The notes below the pieces were generated by a model, which was given only the letters and a program-made list of their open reading frames with translations, did no database searches and was not told the origin of the DNA. From assembly GCF_007483665.1 (NCBI RefSeq), contig NZ_VIQO01000001.1, forward strand, positions 434,001-498,000: 64,000 nucleotides of DNA, given 5' to 3'. Shown one piece after another: positions 28,273 through 37,078 of this stretch; positions within the stretch are counted from its first letter, which is position 1, and each line of letters opens with the position of its first letter. Origin of the DNA: Catellatospora sichuanensis (GTDB taxonomy: Bacteria; Actinomycetota; Actinomycetes; Mycobacteriales; Micromonosporaceae). The position numbers were made by a program, and so were the translations under genes.

Positions 28273-28935
28273 TCAGACCCGGCGGGCGTCGGCCAGCAGG
28301 GCGCTGTCCGGCTCACAGAGGCCGCACGGGCTGAAGCCCAGGTCCACGGCCTCGGACACCGGGAGCGGCTCGTACGGCCGTCCCAGCAGGTGCACGCACC
28401 CGGCCACGTGGTAGCGCGGCCGTCCGTCGATCACCAGCACGTCCGCCGACATCCGGGCGATACGCGCCGCGTCAGCCGGGGAGACCCGCTGCGCAACCGG
28501 CTCGTCCGGTGGGTCCTCGTCGTCGAAATCGTCGGCTCGCCCGCCCGCGCCCTGCGCCGGCAGCATCACCTCGGTCTGCTGGTATCCAGCAGACATCTGT
28601 TCGCTGTCGGTGCGGCCGAGCACCGGCTGGTGCGCCGGCTCGTCGTCCCAGTCGTCCCGTTCGGGAACCCGGGGCGGCACCACAGACCGGCCGCCGGCAC
28701 GCCGGCCGACCGGTTCGTCATCCTCGTCACCGTCGAACTGCTCGTCCTCGTCTTCGTCGAGGAGCCCGGCCGCGGCTCGCGCGGCAGCAGCCTGGCGTGC
28801 GCCCACCACAAGGGCGACCGCGGCCAGCAGGCTGGTGCCGATCGAACCGACGAGCAGACCGCTCGATCCGTCCGTGAGGCCCAGCACGAGCAGCACAACG
28901 GCAACGAGGATGAGCAGCAGACTTGCGACTATCAC
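28273..28935 (-). CDS. Two-pass membrane protein with C-terminal Cys motif
   Basis: A 220-residue protein. Two membrane segments lie at about residues 2-20 and 27-45, followed by an Asp/Glu-rich disordered region and a C-terminal domain of about 55 residues (RYHVAGCVHLLGR...VSEAVDLGFSPCGLCEPD). The spacing H-x4-C-x20-A-x2-x-G-x2-PC-x2-C resembles small metal-binding motifs of the Ada or nuclease-associated type, so zinc binding is possible. Similar proteins occur next to divIVA in actinobacteria, but I know no function. The start is GTG at 28935. Confidence 0.72.
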   Translation of the reverse strand: MIVASLLLILVAVVLLVLGLTDGSSGLLVGSIGTSLLAAVALVVGARQAAAARAAAGLLDEDEDEQFDGDEDDEPVGRRAGGRSVVPPRVPERDDWDDEPAHQPVLGRTDSEQMSAGYQQTEVMLPAQGAGGRADDFDDEDPPDEPVAQRVSPADAARIARMSADVLVIDGRPRYHVAGCVHLLGRPYEPLPVSEAVDLGFSPCGLCEPDSALLADARRV

Positions 28936-29290
28936 AGCTCACCCCCGCCGCGTCGGCTAGATCCAGGTCTCGGCTGGTCCGGGACACGCTCCTGGGCATC
29001 ACCCGGGGGGAAGCGCTCACGAACCCGCCGTCTCGCTACCGGCGCGGGATGGTCCCGCACCGGCGAACCCGGGGCGCCGGCCGTGTCACGGCTCGGAGGC
29101 ACCCAGGCTCGTTTTCTATCTGCGGTGCGACGGCAGCGACGAGGGGTGAGGCTGCCGCGGTGACTCTGGCTGTGCGTGAGGGGTGGTACAGGTGGTGGAA
29201 CATGCCGCCGGGACCTGCCGCCGCGCCCCGGCGGTCCGCCGAAACGGACCGCCCGGGGACGCCGGTCGTGGCGCCGGTGACGCAGCCGCC
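28936..29290. other. Intergenic region without recognisable gene
   Basis: Between divIVA and the two-pass membrane protein gene I see no convincing gene, tRNA or repeat. It contains one GC-rich hairpin at 29039-29063 (CCGG-c-GCGGGA paired with its complement, 3-nt loop) with no T-run. This may be the 3' end of the divIVA transcript. Confidence 0.5.
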
Positions 29291-30073
29291 TCAGCGGCCG
29301 TTGAACGAACCCGAACCCGAGCCCGCGGCGGCCAGGCCACCGCCGGCCGGACGGTCCTCGCGGCCGATCTCGGCCTCCAGGCTCTGACCGCGGCCTTCCA
29401 GGTCGCGCAGCTGGCTCTCCAGGTACGCCTTCAGGCGCGTGCGGTACTCCCGCTCGAACTGCTTGAGCGTGTCGATGTGCTGCTGCAGCGCGGTGCGCTT
29501 GGCGTCCAGGCCGCTGATCGCCTCCTGGTGGCGCTGGCGGGCGTCGCGCTCGAGCGCGTCGGCCTTCGCCCGGGCGTCCCGGGTGACCTCCTCGGCCTTG
29601 GAACGGGCCTCGGACAGCACCTTGTCGGCCTCGCGTCGGGCATCCGACACGTGGTCGTCGGCGGTGCGCTGGGCCATCATCAGCACGCGCAGGGCCTGCT
29701 GCTCGCCCTCGGGGCCGGACATCGCCGCCGCGGCCGCCATGCCGCCGCCGCGCAGCTGCTCCAGCTCGTTCTGCATCGCGCGCGCAGCCTGCTCGGCCGC
29801 GGACTTGTCGCGCTGCATGCGGTCGAGCTGGGCCTTCATCTCGTTCAGCTCCGCCGCCAGACGCGGGTCGGGGCCGCCGGGGCCGACCGGCTGACGGCCA
29901 CCGCCGCCACGCTCGACCTGCATGCGCAGTTCGCTGTTCTCTTCGATCAAACGGGCGAGTTCGCGCTCGACCTCATCGAGGAAGGCGTCGACCTCCTCCT
30001 CGTCGTACCCCCGCTTGCCGATCGGAGGCTTTTTAAAGGCGACGTTGTGCACGTCGGCCGGGGTGAGCGGCAT
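29291..30073 (-). CDS. divIVA: DivIVA/Wag31 polar growth protein
   Basis: A 260-residue cytoplasmic scaffold that marks cell poles and directs apical wall growth in actinobacteria. The N-terminal DivIVA domain ([36 protein letters not shown]) binds curved membrane. Two coiled-coil segments (about residues 30-65 and 75-225) are separated by a Gly/Pro-rich linker. The C-terminus is short and Gly/Ser-rich. It is preceded by a 54-nt gap after the YggT gene and belongs to the ftsZ-sepF-divIVA block. Confidence 0.96.
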   Translation of the reverse strand: MPLTPADVHNVAFKKPPIGKRGYDEEEVDAFLDEVERELARLIEENSELRMQVERGGGGRQPVGPGGPDPRLAAELNEMKAQLDRMQRDKSAAEQAARAMQNELEQLRGGGMAAAAAMSGPEGEQQALRVLMMAQRTADDHVSDARREADKVLSEARSKAEEVTRDARAKADALERDARQRHQEAISGLDAKRTALQQHIDTLKQFEREYRTRLKAYLESQLRDLEGRGQSLEAEIGREDRPAGGGLAAAGSGSGSFNGR

Positions 30074-30127
30074 CGAAACTCCTCGGGTCAGTCGCGGCCG
30101 CGTTGGGAACCGGTCACCGGGTGGGGG

Positions 30128-30424
30128 TCACCCGGCGATCAGTCGCCCGACGATAATCATCAGCACGTAAAGGATAATCAACAGGACGATGGAGCTCAGG
30201 TCGATGCTCACGGTACCAATGCGCAACGGTGGGATCACACGCCTCAACGCTTTGAGAGGCGGATCAGTGACGCTCCACACCACCTCGAGCGCGGCGGCCG
30301 ACCCTCGCACCGGCTGCCAGCGCCGGCTGAACGAGAGCACGTAACCCATCACGAACCTGGCCAGGAGCACCAGGTAGAACACGTAGATCGCGAGATACGC
30401 GACCTGCAGCACAGGCGAAAACAC
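30128..30424 (-). CDS. YggT-family membrane protein
   Basis: A 98-residue protein with two hydrophobic segments flanking a conserved middle: FSRRWQPVRGS, then VWSVTDPPLKALRRVIPPLRIGTVSIDLSSIV. The pattern T-D-P-x-L-x-x-x-R-x-x-I-P is the YggT signature. Family members sit between sepF and divIVA in Gram-positive bacteria and are thought to help division or osmotic stress tolerance. The GTG start lies 24 nt after the sepF stop. Confidence 0.93.
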   Translation of the reverse strand: MFSPVLQVAYLAIYVFYLVLLARFVMGYVLSFSRRWQPVRGSAAALEVVWSVTDPPLKALRRVIPPLRIGTVSIDLSSIVLLIILYVLMIIVGRLIAG

Positions 30425-30448
30425 GACAGTCGGAGTCCCTCGGTAGGA

Positions 30449-31213
30449 CTAACTCTGGTTGAGGTACCCGCCCTCGGCGATCTTGGCCTTGTCCTCGGCG
30501 GTGACCTGGACGTTGGCCGGTGAGAGCAGGAACACCCGGTTGGTGACGCGCTCGATCGTACCCCGCAACCCGAATGCGAGTCCCGCAGCGAAGTCAACCA
30601 GACGCTTGGCGTCCGCCTCGTCCATCTCCGTCAGGTTCATGATCACCGGTGTGCCGTCCCGGAACCGCTCCCCGATCTGCCGCGCCTCGTTGTACGTGGT
30701 GGGATGCAGCGTGGTGATCTGCGGACGCCGGTCGTCCTCGGCCGTCGCCGCCACCCGCTGCTGCGGCTGCGCCTGGGGCGCCAGCGCCAGGTTGTCGCGT
30801 GTCGCGGTGGTGGTCGACGCCGTGGCCGGCGCCGCGGTCAGCGGACGGGTGATCGGACGGACCGTGGCCCGCTCGGCCCGCGCCGCCTCCAGGCGCGCCT
30901 CCACGTTCAGCCGGGTGGCCTCCGCCCGCGCCGATTCGCGCGCCGCCTCCAGGCGCGCCGAACCGCTGCGGTCGGCCGCCATCCGGGTACGCGGGACCGC
31001 CGGCGCCTCGTCCAGGTCGTCGTCGTCCTCGAAGTCGTCGTTGTACCGGCCCCCGTCACGCGAGTAGCGGTCCTCCGCCCGGTCGCCGCGGCGACCCCCG
31101 CGGTCGCGGTAACCGGAGGAATACCCCTTGTCGTAGGCAGGCTCGTCGTACTCGTGCTCGTCATCGTCCTCGACCAGCCCGAGCCAGACACCCGCCTTCC
31201 GCAGTGCGCCCAT
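30449..31213 (-). CDS. sepF: Cell division protein SepF
   Basis: A membrane-associated FtsZ anchor, 254 residues. The N-terminal amphipathic helix is [13 protein letters not shown], which replaces FtsA function in actinobacteria. A long Arg/Asp-rich, low-complexity linker covers residues 20-165. The C-terminal SepF domain (residues 170-254) contains [42 protein letters not shown]. The ATG at 31213 gives the correct N-terminal helix and has GGAGG 9 nt upstream. The internal linker is longer than in Bacillus SepF, as is usual for actinobacteria. Confidence 0.96.
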   Translation of the reverse strand: MGALRKAGVWLGLVEDDDEHEYDEPAYDKGYSSGYRDRGGRRGDRAEDRYSRDGGRYNDDFEDDDDLDEAPAVPRTRMAADRSGSARLEAARESARAEATRLNVEARLEAARAERATVRPITRPLTAAPATASTTTATRDNLALAPQAQPQQRVAATAEDDRRPQITTLHPTTYNEARQIGERFRDGTPVIMNLTEMDEADAKRLVDFAAGLAFGLRGTIERVTNRVFLLSPANVQVTAEDKAKIAEGGYLNQS

Positions 31214-31380
31214 TGCCGCGCCCCTCCGTCCGCCGTGCGGCACAAACCCCCGTGCCTGTGCCGCTCTCGCGCAGACACCAGCTCTCTATCAAAGCCCGCC
31301 ACCAAGCCGGTGCCTGCTGCACTTCATCTTCACTCACGTGGGTTAACCACACTCGTGTAATTTCGGTGCCAGCCGCCAGG

Positions 31381-32121
31381 CTACCGCAGGGGTGGTCGCA
31401 TTCCGAGCAATGCGCTGCCGATGCGCACATGTGTCGCGCCGCACGCCACGGCCTCGTCCAGATCGTCGCTCATGCCTGCGGAGACCACCGTCGCATCAGG
31501 ATGTTCCGCCCGGATCAGCGCGGCGCACCGGGCCACCTCGGCGAAGGCTCGCTCGGGCGCCCAGTCGAGCGGGGCCACCGCCATCACGCCGCGCAGCCGC
31601 AGCGCGGGCGAGGCCGCCACGGCCTGCGCCACGCGCAGCAGCGCCCGATCAGGATCCTCGCCGACGGCCAGCGCGCCGCCCCGCTCCGCGGCACCGTCCA
31701 CACTGATCTGCACCAGCGCGTCGAGCGGTCCCGGCCGGCCCTCCTCGGCCGCCCGCTGCGCCGCGCCCGCCAGCGCCGTCGCCAGCCGCACCGAGTCGAC
31801 CGAGTGCACCATCGCGGCGTAGGAGGCCACGGAACGGGCCTTGTTGCGCTGCAGCTGCCCGATGAAGTGCCAGCGCAGGTCCACCCCTGCCGCGGCGGTC
31901 TCGGCGGCCTTGGGGGCGGCCTCCTGGTCGCGGTTCTCCCCCACGTCGGCCACCCCGAGCGCGGCCAGGTGCAGCACGTCGGACGCGGGGTAGGTCTTGG
32001 TGACCGCGACCAGGGTGATCTCGCTCGGGGGACGCCCGGCCCGCGCCGCGGCCGCGGCGATGCGCTCGCGCACCGCCGCCAGGTTCGCCGCGATCTGCTC
32101 GCGCCGCTGCTGGTCAGTCAA
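31381..32121 (-). CDS. YggS-family PLP homeostasis protein
   Basis: A 246-residue pyridoxal-phosphate carrier of the YggS/PROSC family, not a racemase. The PLP lysine is in ITLVAVTKTYPASDV. Other conserved parts are LRWHFIGQLQRNKA, HSVDS and GMSDDLDEAVACGATHVRIGSALLG at the C-terminus. The start is a TTG at 32121 with GGAG 6 nt upstream. It sits between ftsZ and sepF. In many actinobacteria a laccase-domain gene (pgeF) comes between ftsZ and this gene; it is absent here. Confidence 0.93.
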   Translation of the reverse strand: MTDQQRREQIAANLAAVRERIAAAAARAGRPPSEITLVAVTKTYPASDVLHLAALGVADVGENRDQEAAPKAAETAAAGVDLRWHFIGQLQRNKARSVASYAAMVHSVDSVRLATALAGAAQRAAEEGRPGPLDALVQISVDGAAERGGALAVGEDPDRALLRVAQAVAASPALRLRGVMAVAPLDWAPERAFAEVARCAALIRAEHPDATVVSAGMSDDLDEAVACGATHVRIGSALLGMRPPLR

Positions 32122-32141
32122 GATCCACTCCAGGTACGAAA

Positions 32142-32183
32142 GAAGCTCCGGTCATGCTGTTCTTACCGCATGGCCGGAGCTTC
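32142..32183 (-). terminator. Terminator after ftsZ
   Basis: A 16-bp stem (arms 32142-32157 and 32168-32183, one G-U pair, 10-nt loop) lies 65 nt downstream of the ftsZ stop. On the minus strand it is followed by CTTCTTTCG, a modest U-rich tail. It could terminate or attenuate transcription before the yggS-sepF-divIVA genes. Confidence 0.75.
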
Positions 32184-32247
32184 GATCACGAGAGGCGGGC
32201 CGCTCGCGGACCCGGTCTTCAAACTATGCCGACTGCTTCTTGCCGAA

Positions 32248-33357
32248 CTAAGACCCGTTCTTCAGGAAGTCCGGCACGTCCACGTCGTCGAACAGCACCT
32301 TGCGCTGCGACTGCGCGGGCGGCGTGCTGGTCGGCGTCGGGTGGCGCAGGGTCGGCGCCTCCACCGGCGGGGTGACCTTGCGCGGGATCTCCACCGGCTT
32401 GTAGGACGGCGAGCCGCCGTCGAACCCGGCCGCGATCACGGTCACCCGCACCTCGTCGCCGAGCGCGTCGTCGATGACCGCGCCGAAGATGATGTTCGCG
32501 TCCGGGTGGGCCGCGTCGGTGACCAGCTGCGCCGCGTCGTTGATCTCGAACAGGCCCAGGTCGGAGCCGCCCGCGATGGACAGCAGCACGCCGCGTGCGC
32601 CGTCCATGCTCTGCTCCAGCAGGGGGCTGGAGATGGCACGCTCGGCCGCCTCCACCGCGCGGTTGTCGCCCCGGGCGCTGCCGATGCCCATCAGCGCGCT
32701 GCCTGCGCCGCTCATGACGCTCTTGACGTCGGCGAAGTCGAGGTTGATCAGACCCGGCGTGGTGATCAGGTCGGTGATGCCCTGGACACCGGAGAGCAGC
32801 ACCTGGTCCGCCTGCCGGAACGCGTCCATCATGGTGATGCCGCGGTCGCCCAGCGCCAGCAGCCGGTCGTTGGGGATCACGATGAGCGTGTCGCACTGGT
32901 TGCGCAGCTCCTCGATCCCGGACTCGGCCTGGACCTGGCGGCGCTTGCCCTCGAAGGAGAACGGCCGGGTGACCACGCCGATGGTCAGCGCCCCGAGCTT
33001 GCGGGCGATGTTGGCCACCACGGGCGCGCCGCCGGTGCCGGTGCCGCCGCCCTCGCCGCACGTCACGAAGACCATGTCGGCACCCTTGAGCACCTCCTCG
33101 ATCTCGTCGCGGTGGTCCTCGGCGGCGTTCTTGCCGACGTCCGGGTTGGCCCCGGCGCCGAGCCCGCGGGTCAGCTCCCGGCCCACGTCGAGCTTGACGT
33201 CGGCGTCGCTCATCAGCAGCGCCTGCGCGTCGGTGTTGATGGCGATGAACTCCACGCCCTTGAGGCCGACCTCGATCATGCGGTTGACGGCATTGACGCC
33301 ACCGCCGCCGATGCCGACGACCTTGATGACCGCGAGGTAATTGTGCGGAGGTGTCAT
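32248..33357 (-). CDS. ftsZ: Cell division GTPase FtsZ
   Basis: A tubulin homologue that forms the Z ring, 369 residues. The nucleotide-binding segments are [16 protein letters not shown], the [13 protein letters not shown] signature and [11 protein letters not shown]. The C-terminal linker is short and ends in [12 protein letters not shown], the conserved tail bound by SepF in actinobacteria. The ATG at 33357 has AAGGAAGGG 4 nt upstream. It has its own promoter about 130 nt upstream, and a strong hairpin follows. Confidence 0.98.
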   Translation of the reverse strand: MTPPHNYLAVIKVVGIGGGGVNAVNRMIEVGLKGVEFIAINTDAQALLMSDADVKLDVGRELTRGLGAGANPDVGKNAAEDHRDEIEEVLKGADMVFVTCGEGGGTGTGGAPVVANIARKLGALTIGVVTRPFSFEGKRRQVQAESGIEELRNQCDTLIVIPNDRLLALGDRGITMMDAFRQADQVLLSGVQGITDLITTPGLINLDFADVKSVMSGAGSALMGIGSARGDNRAVEAAERAISSPLLEQSMDGARGVLLSIAGGSDLGLFEINDAAQLVTDAAHPDANIIFGAVIDDALGDEVRVTVIAAGFDGGSPSYKPVEIPRKVTPPVEAPTLRHPTPTSTPPAQSQRKVLFDDVDVPDFLKNGS

Positions 33358-33490
33358 CGGACCCTTCCTTCGAGGCTCTTGTGCCACAAGGGCGAGGGCT
33401 GCGCCCCCACCCGGCCTTGCTTGCCGCAACGGCGGAGGCGGACCTCCGGCCGGTGCCGCTCCGGCAGCGGTTCGGGGCGGGAACCCTAAA

Positions 33491-33519
33491 CCTCTACTAG
33501 AGCCTTACGGTTATGTCAA
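33491..33519 (-). promoter_or_regulatory. ftsZ promoter
   Basis: TTGACA (33519-33514) and TAGAGG (33496-33491) are separated by 17 nt in an unusually A/T-rich stretch between ftsQ and ftsZ. The -10 region is part of the palindrome CTCTAcTAGAG, a possible operator. The 5' leader would be about 130 nt. This matches the known habit of actinomycetes of giving ftsZ its own promoters. Confidence 0.7.
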
Positions 33520-33642
33520 TCATTGTCTTGTACGGAAACGTAAGCGTCGGCACGCTGTGATCCAAGGACCACTGCGGCGTGTCTCGTACTCCACTATGGA
33601 GACCTCGCGCACGCCACCGCGGCGGCGAGCCGCCGGACCGGC

Positions 33643-34452
33643 TCAGCCGAGGGTCACGACCTCCGGCACGCCGCTGACGTCGATGCGCTTGTCCGGCTTG
33701 GCCAGCAGGGCGTCCGCCACCTTCGCCTTCATCTCGCTCTCCTCAGCGTCGCCCCAGGTCACGACCCTGTCCCCGGACATTTCCAGCCGGATCCGGGCCG
33801 GCCCTTCCACGATCAGGGTGACCAGTTCGGACCGCAGCCGCTTGGTCAGCGACCGCAGAACCGTCAGCGCCGACTGGGTGGAGACGTCCTGGGGACCCGG
33901 CGTGGCCAACTGCACCCGCACGACACCGGACGGGACGCCGGAGACCGTACGGTAGATCACACCATGATCATCGAAAAGATCGTACTTCTTTCCGTTGGGC
34001 ACCGCACCGACCGGCGTCCGCTCGACCACCTCGATGACGAGAGTGGACGGCCAATTGCGGGAGACGGTCACCTCCCGGGCCGGAGGCAGCGCCGCCACCC
34101 GGGCGCGCACCGCGTCGGTGTCCACCCGGGCCAGCGGCGTGCCGTCGGCCACCCCCGCCGCGGCCCGCACCTGGTCGGGCTCCAGGATCAGGGCGCCCTC
34201 CACCCAGACCTCACGCACCCCGAGCACCGGGGAGACGAAGACCAGCCAGCCCAGCAGGCTCACCACCACCAGCGCACCGGCGGCCAGGCCCAGCCGGGCC
34301 ACGATCTGCCGGTTGCGGCGCACCCGGCCGGCCCCGGAAAGCGGGATGCGGGTACGCCGCATGAACTGCCGGACCCACGGCGGGACGGCGTCGGTGCCGG
34401 CCCGCACGAGCCGCCAGCGCCGCCGCGATCCGTCCTCGGGGCCCTCCGGCAT
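33643..34452 (-). CDS. ftsQ: Cell division protein FtsQ
   Basis: A bitopic membrane protein of the divisome, 269 residues. It has a basic cytoplasmic N-terminus of about 48 residues, one membrane segment (IVARLGLAAGALVVVSLLGWLVFVSPVLGV), a POTRA domain starting VREVWVEGALILEPDQVRAAAGV, and an FtsQ beta domain. It binds FtsL and DivIC partners at the septum. The ATG shares one base with the murC stop (TGATG). A 285-bp gap with the ftsZ promoter follows. Confidence 0.94.
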   Translation of the reverse strand: MPEGPEDGSRRRWRLVRAGTDAVPPWVRQFMRRTRIPLSGAGRVRRNRQIVARLGLAAGALVVVSLLGWLVFVSPVLGVREVWVEGALILEPDQVRAAAGVADGTPLARVDTDAVRARVAALPPAREVTVSRNWPSTLVIEVVERTPVGAVPNGKKYDLFDDHGVIYRTVSGVPSGVVRVQLATPGPQDVSTQSALTVLRSLTKRLRSELVTLIVEGPARIRLEMSGDRVVTWGDAEESEMKAKVADALLAKPDKRIDVSGVPEVVTLG

Positions 34453-35936
34453 CAGGCCGGCTCTCGCGCGTCCGGTGAGGCGTGACGGGCGACGTACCCG
34501 TTCGGGGAGACCGGGTCGGTGCGCTCCGACAGGGCCGCCATGAGCTCGTCGCCCATCAGCGAGATCGGCGGCGCCCCCATGGTCACCACCACGTCGCCCT
34601 CGCGGGCCCGGCGGACCACCTCACCCGGCACGTCCTCCCAGGACGGCACGAAGATCTTCTGCTCGGGCGGCAGCGGCACCGCGGCGGTCAGCGCCACCCC
34701 GCCCTCGCCGGGCTCACGCACCTCGCCGGGGCCGAAGACCTCCATGATCACGGCCTGGTCCGCGAGCGCCAGCGCGGTGGCCATCTCCTCCTGCAGGTCC
34801 CGGGTGCGGTACATGCGGTAGGGCTGGAACACCACCACCAGGCGGCCGTCCCCCGCCACCTCGCGCAGCGTGTGCAGCGCGGCGGTCATCGAGGTCGGGT
34901 GGTACGCGTACTCGTCGTAGACGCGTACGCCGTTGACGATGCCCTTGAGTTCGAAGCGGCGGCGCACGCCCGGGTGCGCGGCCAGCCCGGCAGCCACCAC
35001 CTCGGGATCCACGCCCAGTTTGAGCGCGGTGAGCACGGCCGAGGCGCTGTTGAGGCCGAGGTGCCGGCCGGGCACCGGCATCGAGAACTCGCCCAGCTCC
35101 TGCCCGTCCAGCGTGGCCAGGTAGCGCACGCCCGCGGCGGTCGTGGTGATGTCGCTCAGCCGCAGGTCCGCCTCGGGCGACTCGCCGTACGTGAACACGG
35201 TGCGGCCCAGCTCGCGCAGCCGGGCCGTGACCCGCATCGCGCCCGGGTCGTCGGCGCAGGTGACCACGAAGCCGTCCGGCTCGACCAGCGTGCCGAACTC
35301 GACGAAGGCGTCCTCGAGGTTGGCCAGCGTGCCGTACGTGTTGAGGTGGTCCTCCTCCACGTTCGTGATGATCGACACGTGTGGCCGGTACAGCAGGAAC
35401 GACCGGTCGCTCTCGTCGGCCTCGGCGACGAAGAACTCGCCGGTGCCGTGGTGGGCGTTCGAGCCCACCTCGGAGATCTCGCCGCCGATCACGAAGGACG
35501 GGGCCAGCCCCGCCTGCTGCAGGATCAGGGTGATCATCGAGGTGGTGGTGGTCTTGCCGTGCGTGCCGGCCACCGCGATGGTGCGCCGCCCGGTCATCGA
35601 CGCCGCGAGGGCCTCCGAGCGGTGCAGTACGCGCAGCCCGCGCTTGCGCGCCTCGGCCAGCTCCACGTGGTCGGCCGGGATCGCGGTCGAGTAGATGACC
35701 GTGTCCACGCCGTCCAGGTTCGACACGTCGTGGCTCATGTAGATCGTGCCGCCCAGCGCCCGTAGCGCCGCCAGCGCGGGCCACTCGCGCAGCTCCGAAC
35801 CGGACAGCGGCACGCCGCGGGTCAGCAGCAGCCGGGCCAGGCCGCTCATGCCGACGCCGCCCACCCCGATCATGTGTACCCGGCCCAGGTCCTCCGCGGT
35901 GAGCACACCCGCCGGGATCATCTCCGCCGTCTCCAC
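34452..35936 (-). CDS. murC: UDP-N-acetylmuramate--L-alanine ligase
   Basis: Adds L-Ala to UDP-MurNAc using ATP; cytoplasmic, 494 residues. The Rossmann-type start is HMIGVGGVGMSGLARLLLTRG, the ATP loop is GTHGKTTTTSM, and the central domain has ITNVEEDHLNTYG with a C-terminal VYDEYAYHPTSM motif. The GTG at 35936 fits GGGAGG 6 nt upstream and lies 11 nt after the murG stop; upstream in-frame codons would run inside murG. It ends in a 1-nt overlap with ftsQ. Confidence 0.96.
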   Translation of the reverse strand: METAEMIPAGVLTAEDLGRVHMIGVGGVGMSGLARLLLTRGVPLSGSELREWPALAALRALGGTIYMSHDVSNLDGVDTVIYSTAIPADHVELAEARKRGLRVLHRSEALAASMTGRRTIAVAGTHGKTTTTSMITLILQQAGLAPSFVIGGEISEVGSNAHHGTGEFFVAEADESDRSFLLYRPHVSIITNVEEDHLNTYGTLANLEDAFVEFGTLVEPDGFVVTCADDPGAMRVTARLRELGRTVFTYGESPEADLRLSDITTTAAGVRYLATLDGQELGEFSMPVPGRHLGLNSASAVLTALKLGVDPEVVAAGLAAHPGVRRRFELKGIVNGVRVYDEYAYHPTSMTAALHTLREVAGDGRLVVVFQPYRMYRTRDLQEEMATALALADQAVIMEVFGPGEVREPGEGGVALTAAVPLPPEQKIFVPSWEDVPGEVVRRAREGDVVVTMGAPPISLMGDELMAALSERTDPVSPNGYVARHASPDAREPA

Positions 35937-35947
35937 TGCACGCCTCC

Positions 35948-37078
35948 CTAGTTTCGCTTCGCCGACGCCAGCGCGTTCAGCAGGAACGCCCGCAGTTGCT
36001 CGTCGCCGTCCCGCCGGCCGTACGCCGCGGCCGCGTAGCCCATCGTGGCCAACCGGGCCGGATCCGTCACCAGCGGCAGCACGTTCTGCTCGATCCACTG
36101 CGGGGTCAGCTCGGCGTCGTCCACGATAAGTCCACCACCAGCCTCAACGACCGGGAGCGCGTTGCGCCGCTGCTCGCCGTTGCCGTAGGGCAGCGGAACG
36201 TAGATCGCGGGCACCCCGAGCGCGGCGGTCTCCGCGCAGGTCATCGCGCCACCGCGGCACAGCGCCAGATCGGCGGCGGCGTAGCCCAGCTCCATCTCGT
36301 TGATGAACTTGACCCGCACGTACGGCGCGGCCAGGTCGCTGGGCACCTCGAAGTCCTCGTTGCGCGCGCCGATCACGTGCAGCACCTGCACGCCCGCCGA
36401 GGTCAGCGCCTTCGCCGAGGCGGCCACGGCCAGGTTGATCGAGCGGGCGCCCTGCGACGCGCCGAAGACGAACAGGGTCGGGCGGTGCGGGTCCAGCCCG
36501 AAGTGGGCGCGGGCCCGCTCACGCAGCGCGACCCGGTCCAGCGTGGTGATGGACTGGCGCAGCGGCACGCCGACCACGGACGCGCCGCGCAGCGACTCGT
36601 CCTGGCGCGGCTGGTGCGGGAAGCCCACCGCCACGTTCTCGGTGAAGCGCATGCCCAGCTTGTTGGCGACCCCGGCCGGCACGTTCACCTCGTGGATCAC
36701 GATCGGCGTGTGCCGGCGCCACGCGGCCAGGTAGGCCGGGACGGAGACGTACCCGCCGAAGCCGACGACCGCGTCCGCCTCGACCTCGTCCATGACCGCG
36801 CGCGCCGCCTTGGTGGACCGGAACATCCGGTCCGGGGTGCGCAGCAGGTTCATGTTCACCGAACGCGGCAGCTGGTATGCCGGAATGTGCCGCAGGTCGT
36901 AGCCGGCCGCCGGGATCAGCTCCGTCTCCAGGCCGCGCGGCGTGCCCAGGCACGTGATCCGCACCTCGGGATCGTGGCGGCGCAGACAGTCCGCGAACGC
37001 CAGCAGCGGGTAGATGTGCCCACCGGTGCCTCCACCGGCCAGCACCACCGACCGCAACCGACCGTCACCTGACACCAT
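35948..37078 (-). CDS. murG: UDP-GlcNAc:lipid I N-acetylglucosaminyltransferase
   Basis: A membrane-associated GT28 glycosyltransferase that converts lipid I to lipid II, 376 residues. It has the glycine-rich GGGTGGHIYPLLA loop at the N-terminus, VVGFGGYVSVPAYLAA, FGASQGARSINLA, and the UDP-GlcNAc-binding LCRGGAMTCAETAALGVPAIYVPLPYGNGEQRRNA. The ATG at 37078 shares one base with the ftsW stop (TGATG) and has AGGAG 6 nt upstream. A GTG one codon earlier is possible. Confidence 0.96.
   Translation of the reverse strand: MVSGDGRLRSVVLAGGGTGGHIYPLLAFADCLRRHDPEVRITCLGTPRGLETELIPAAGYDLRHIPAYQLPRSVNMNLLRTPDRMFRSTKAARAVMDEVEADAVVGFGGYVSVPAYLAAWRRHTPIVIHEVNVPAGVANKLGMRFTENVAVGFPHQPRQDESLRGASVVGVPLRQSITTLDRVALRERARAHFGLDPHRPTLFVFGASQGARSINLAVAASAKALTSAGVQVLHVIGARNEDFEVPSDLAAPYVRVKFINEMELGYAAADLALCRGGAMTCAETAALGVPAIYVPLPYGNGEQRRNALPVVEAGGGLIVDDAELTPQWIEQNVLPLVTDPARLATMGYAAAAYGRRDGDEQLRAFLLNALASAKRN

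Noticed and set aside
29039-29063. Hairpin after divIVA as an intrinsic terminator
   Set aside because: There is no T-run on the minus strand, so it is noted only as a possible transcript end.
31330-31370. GTGGTTAACCCAC-like palindrome upstream of sepF as an operator
   Set aside because: It is short and imperfect, with no known regulator match; not enough to call a site.
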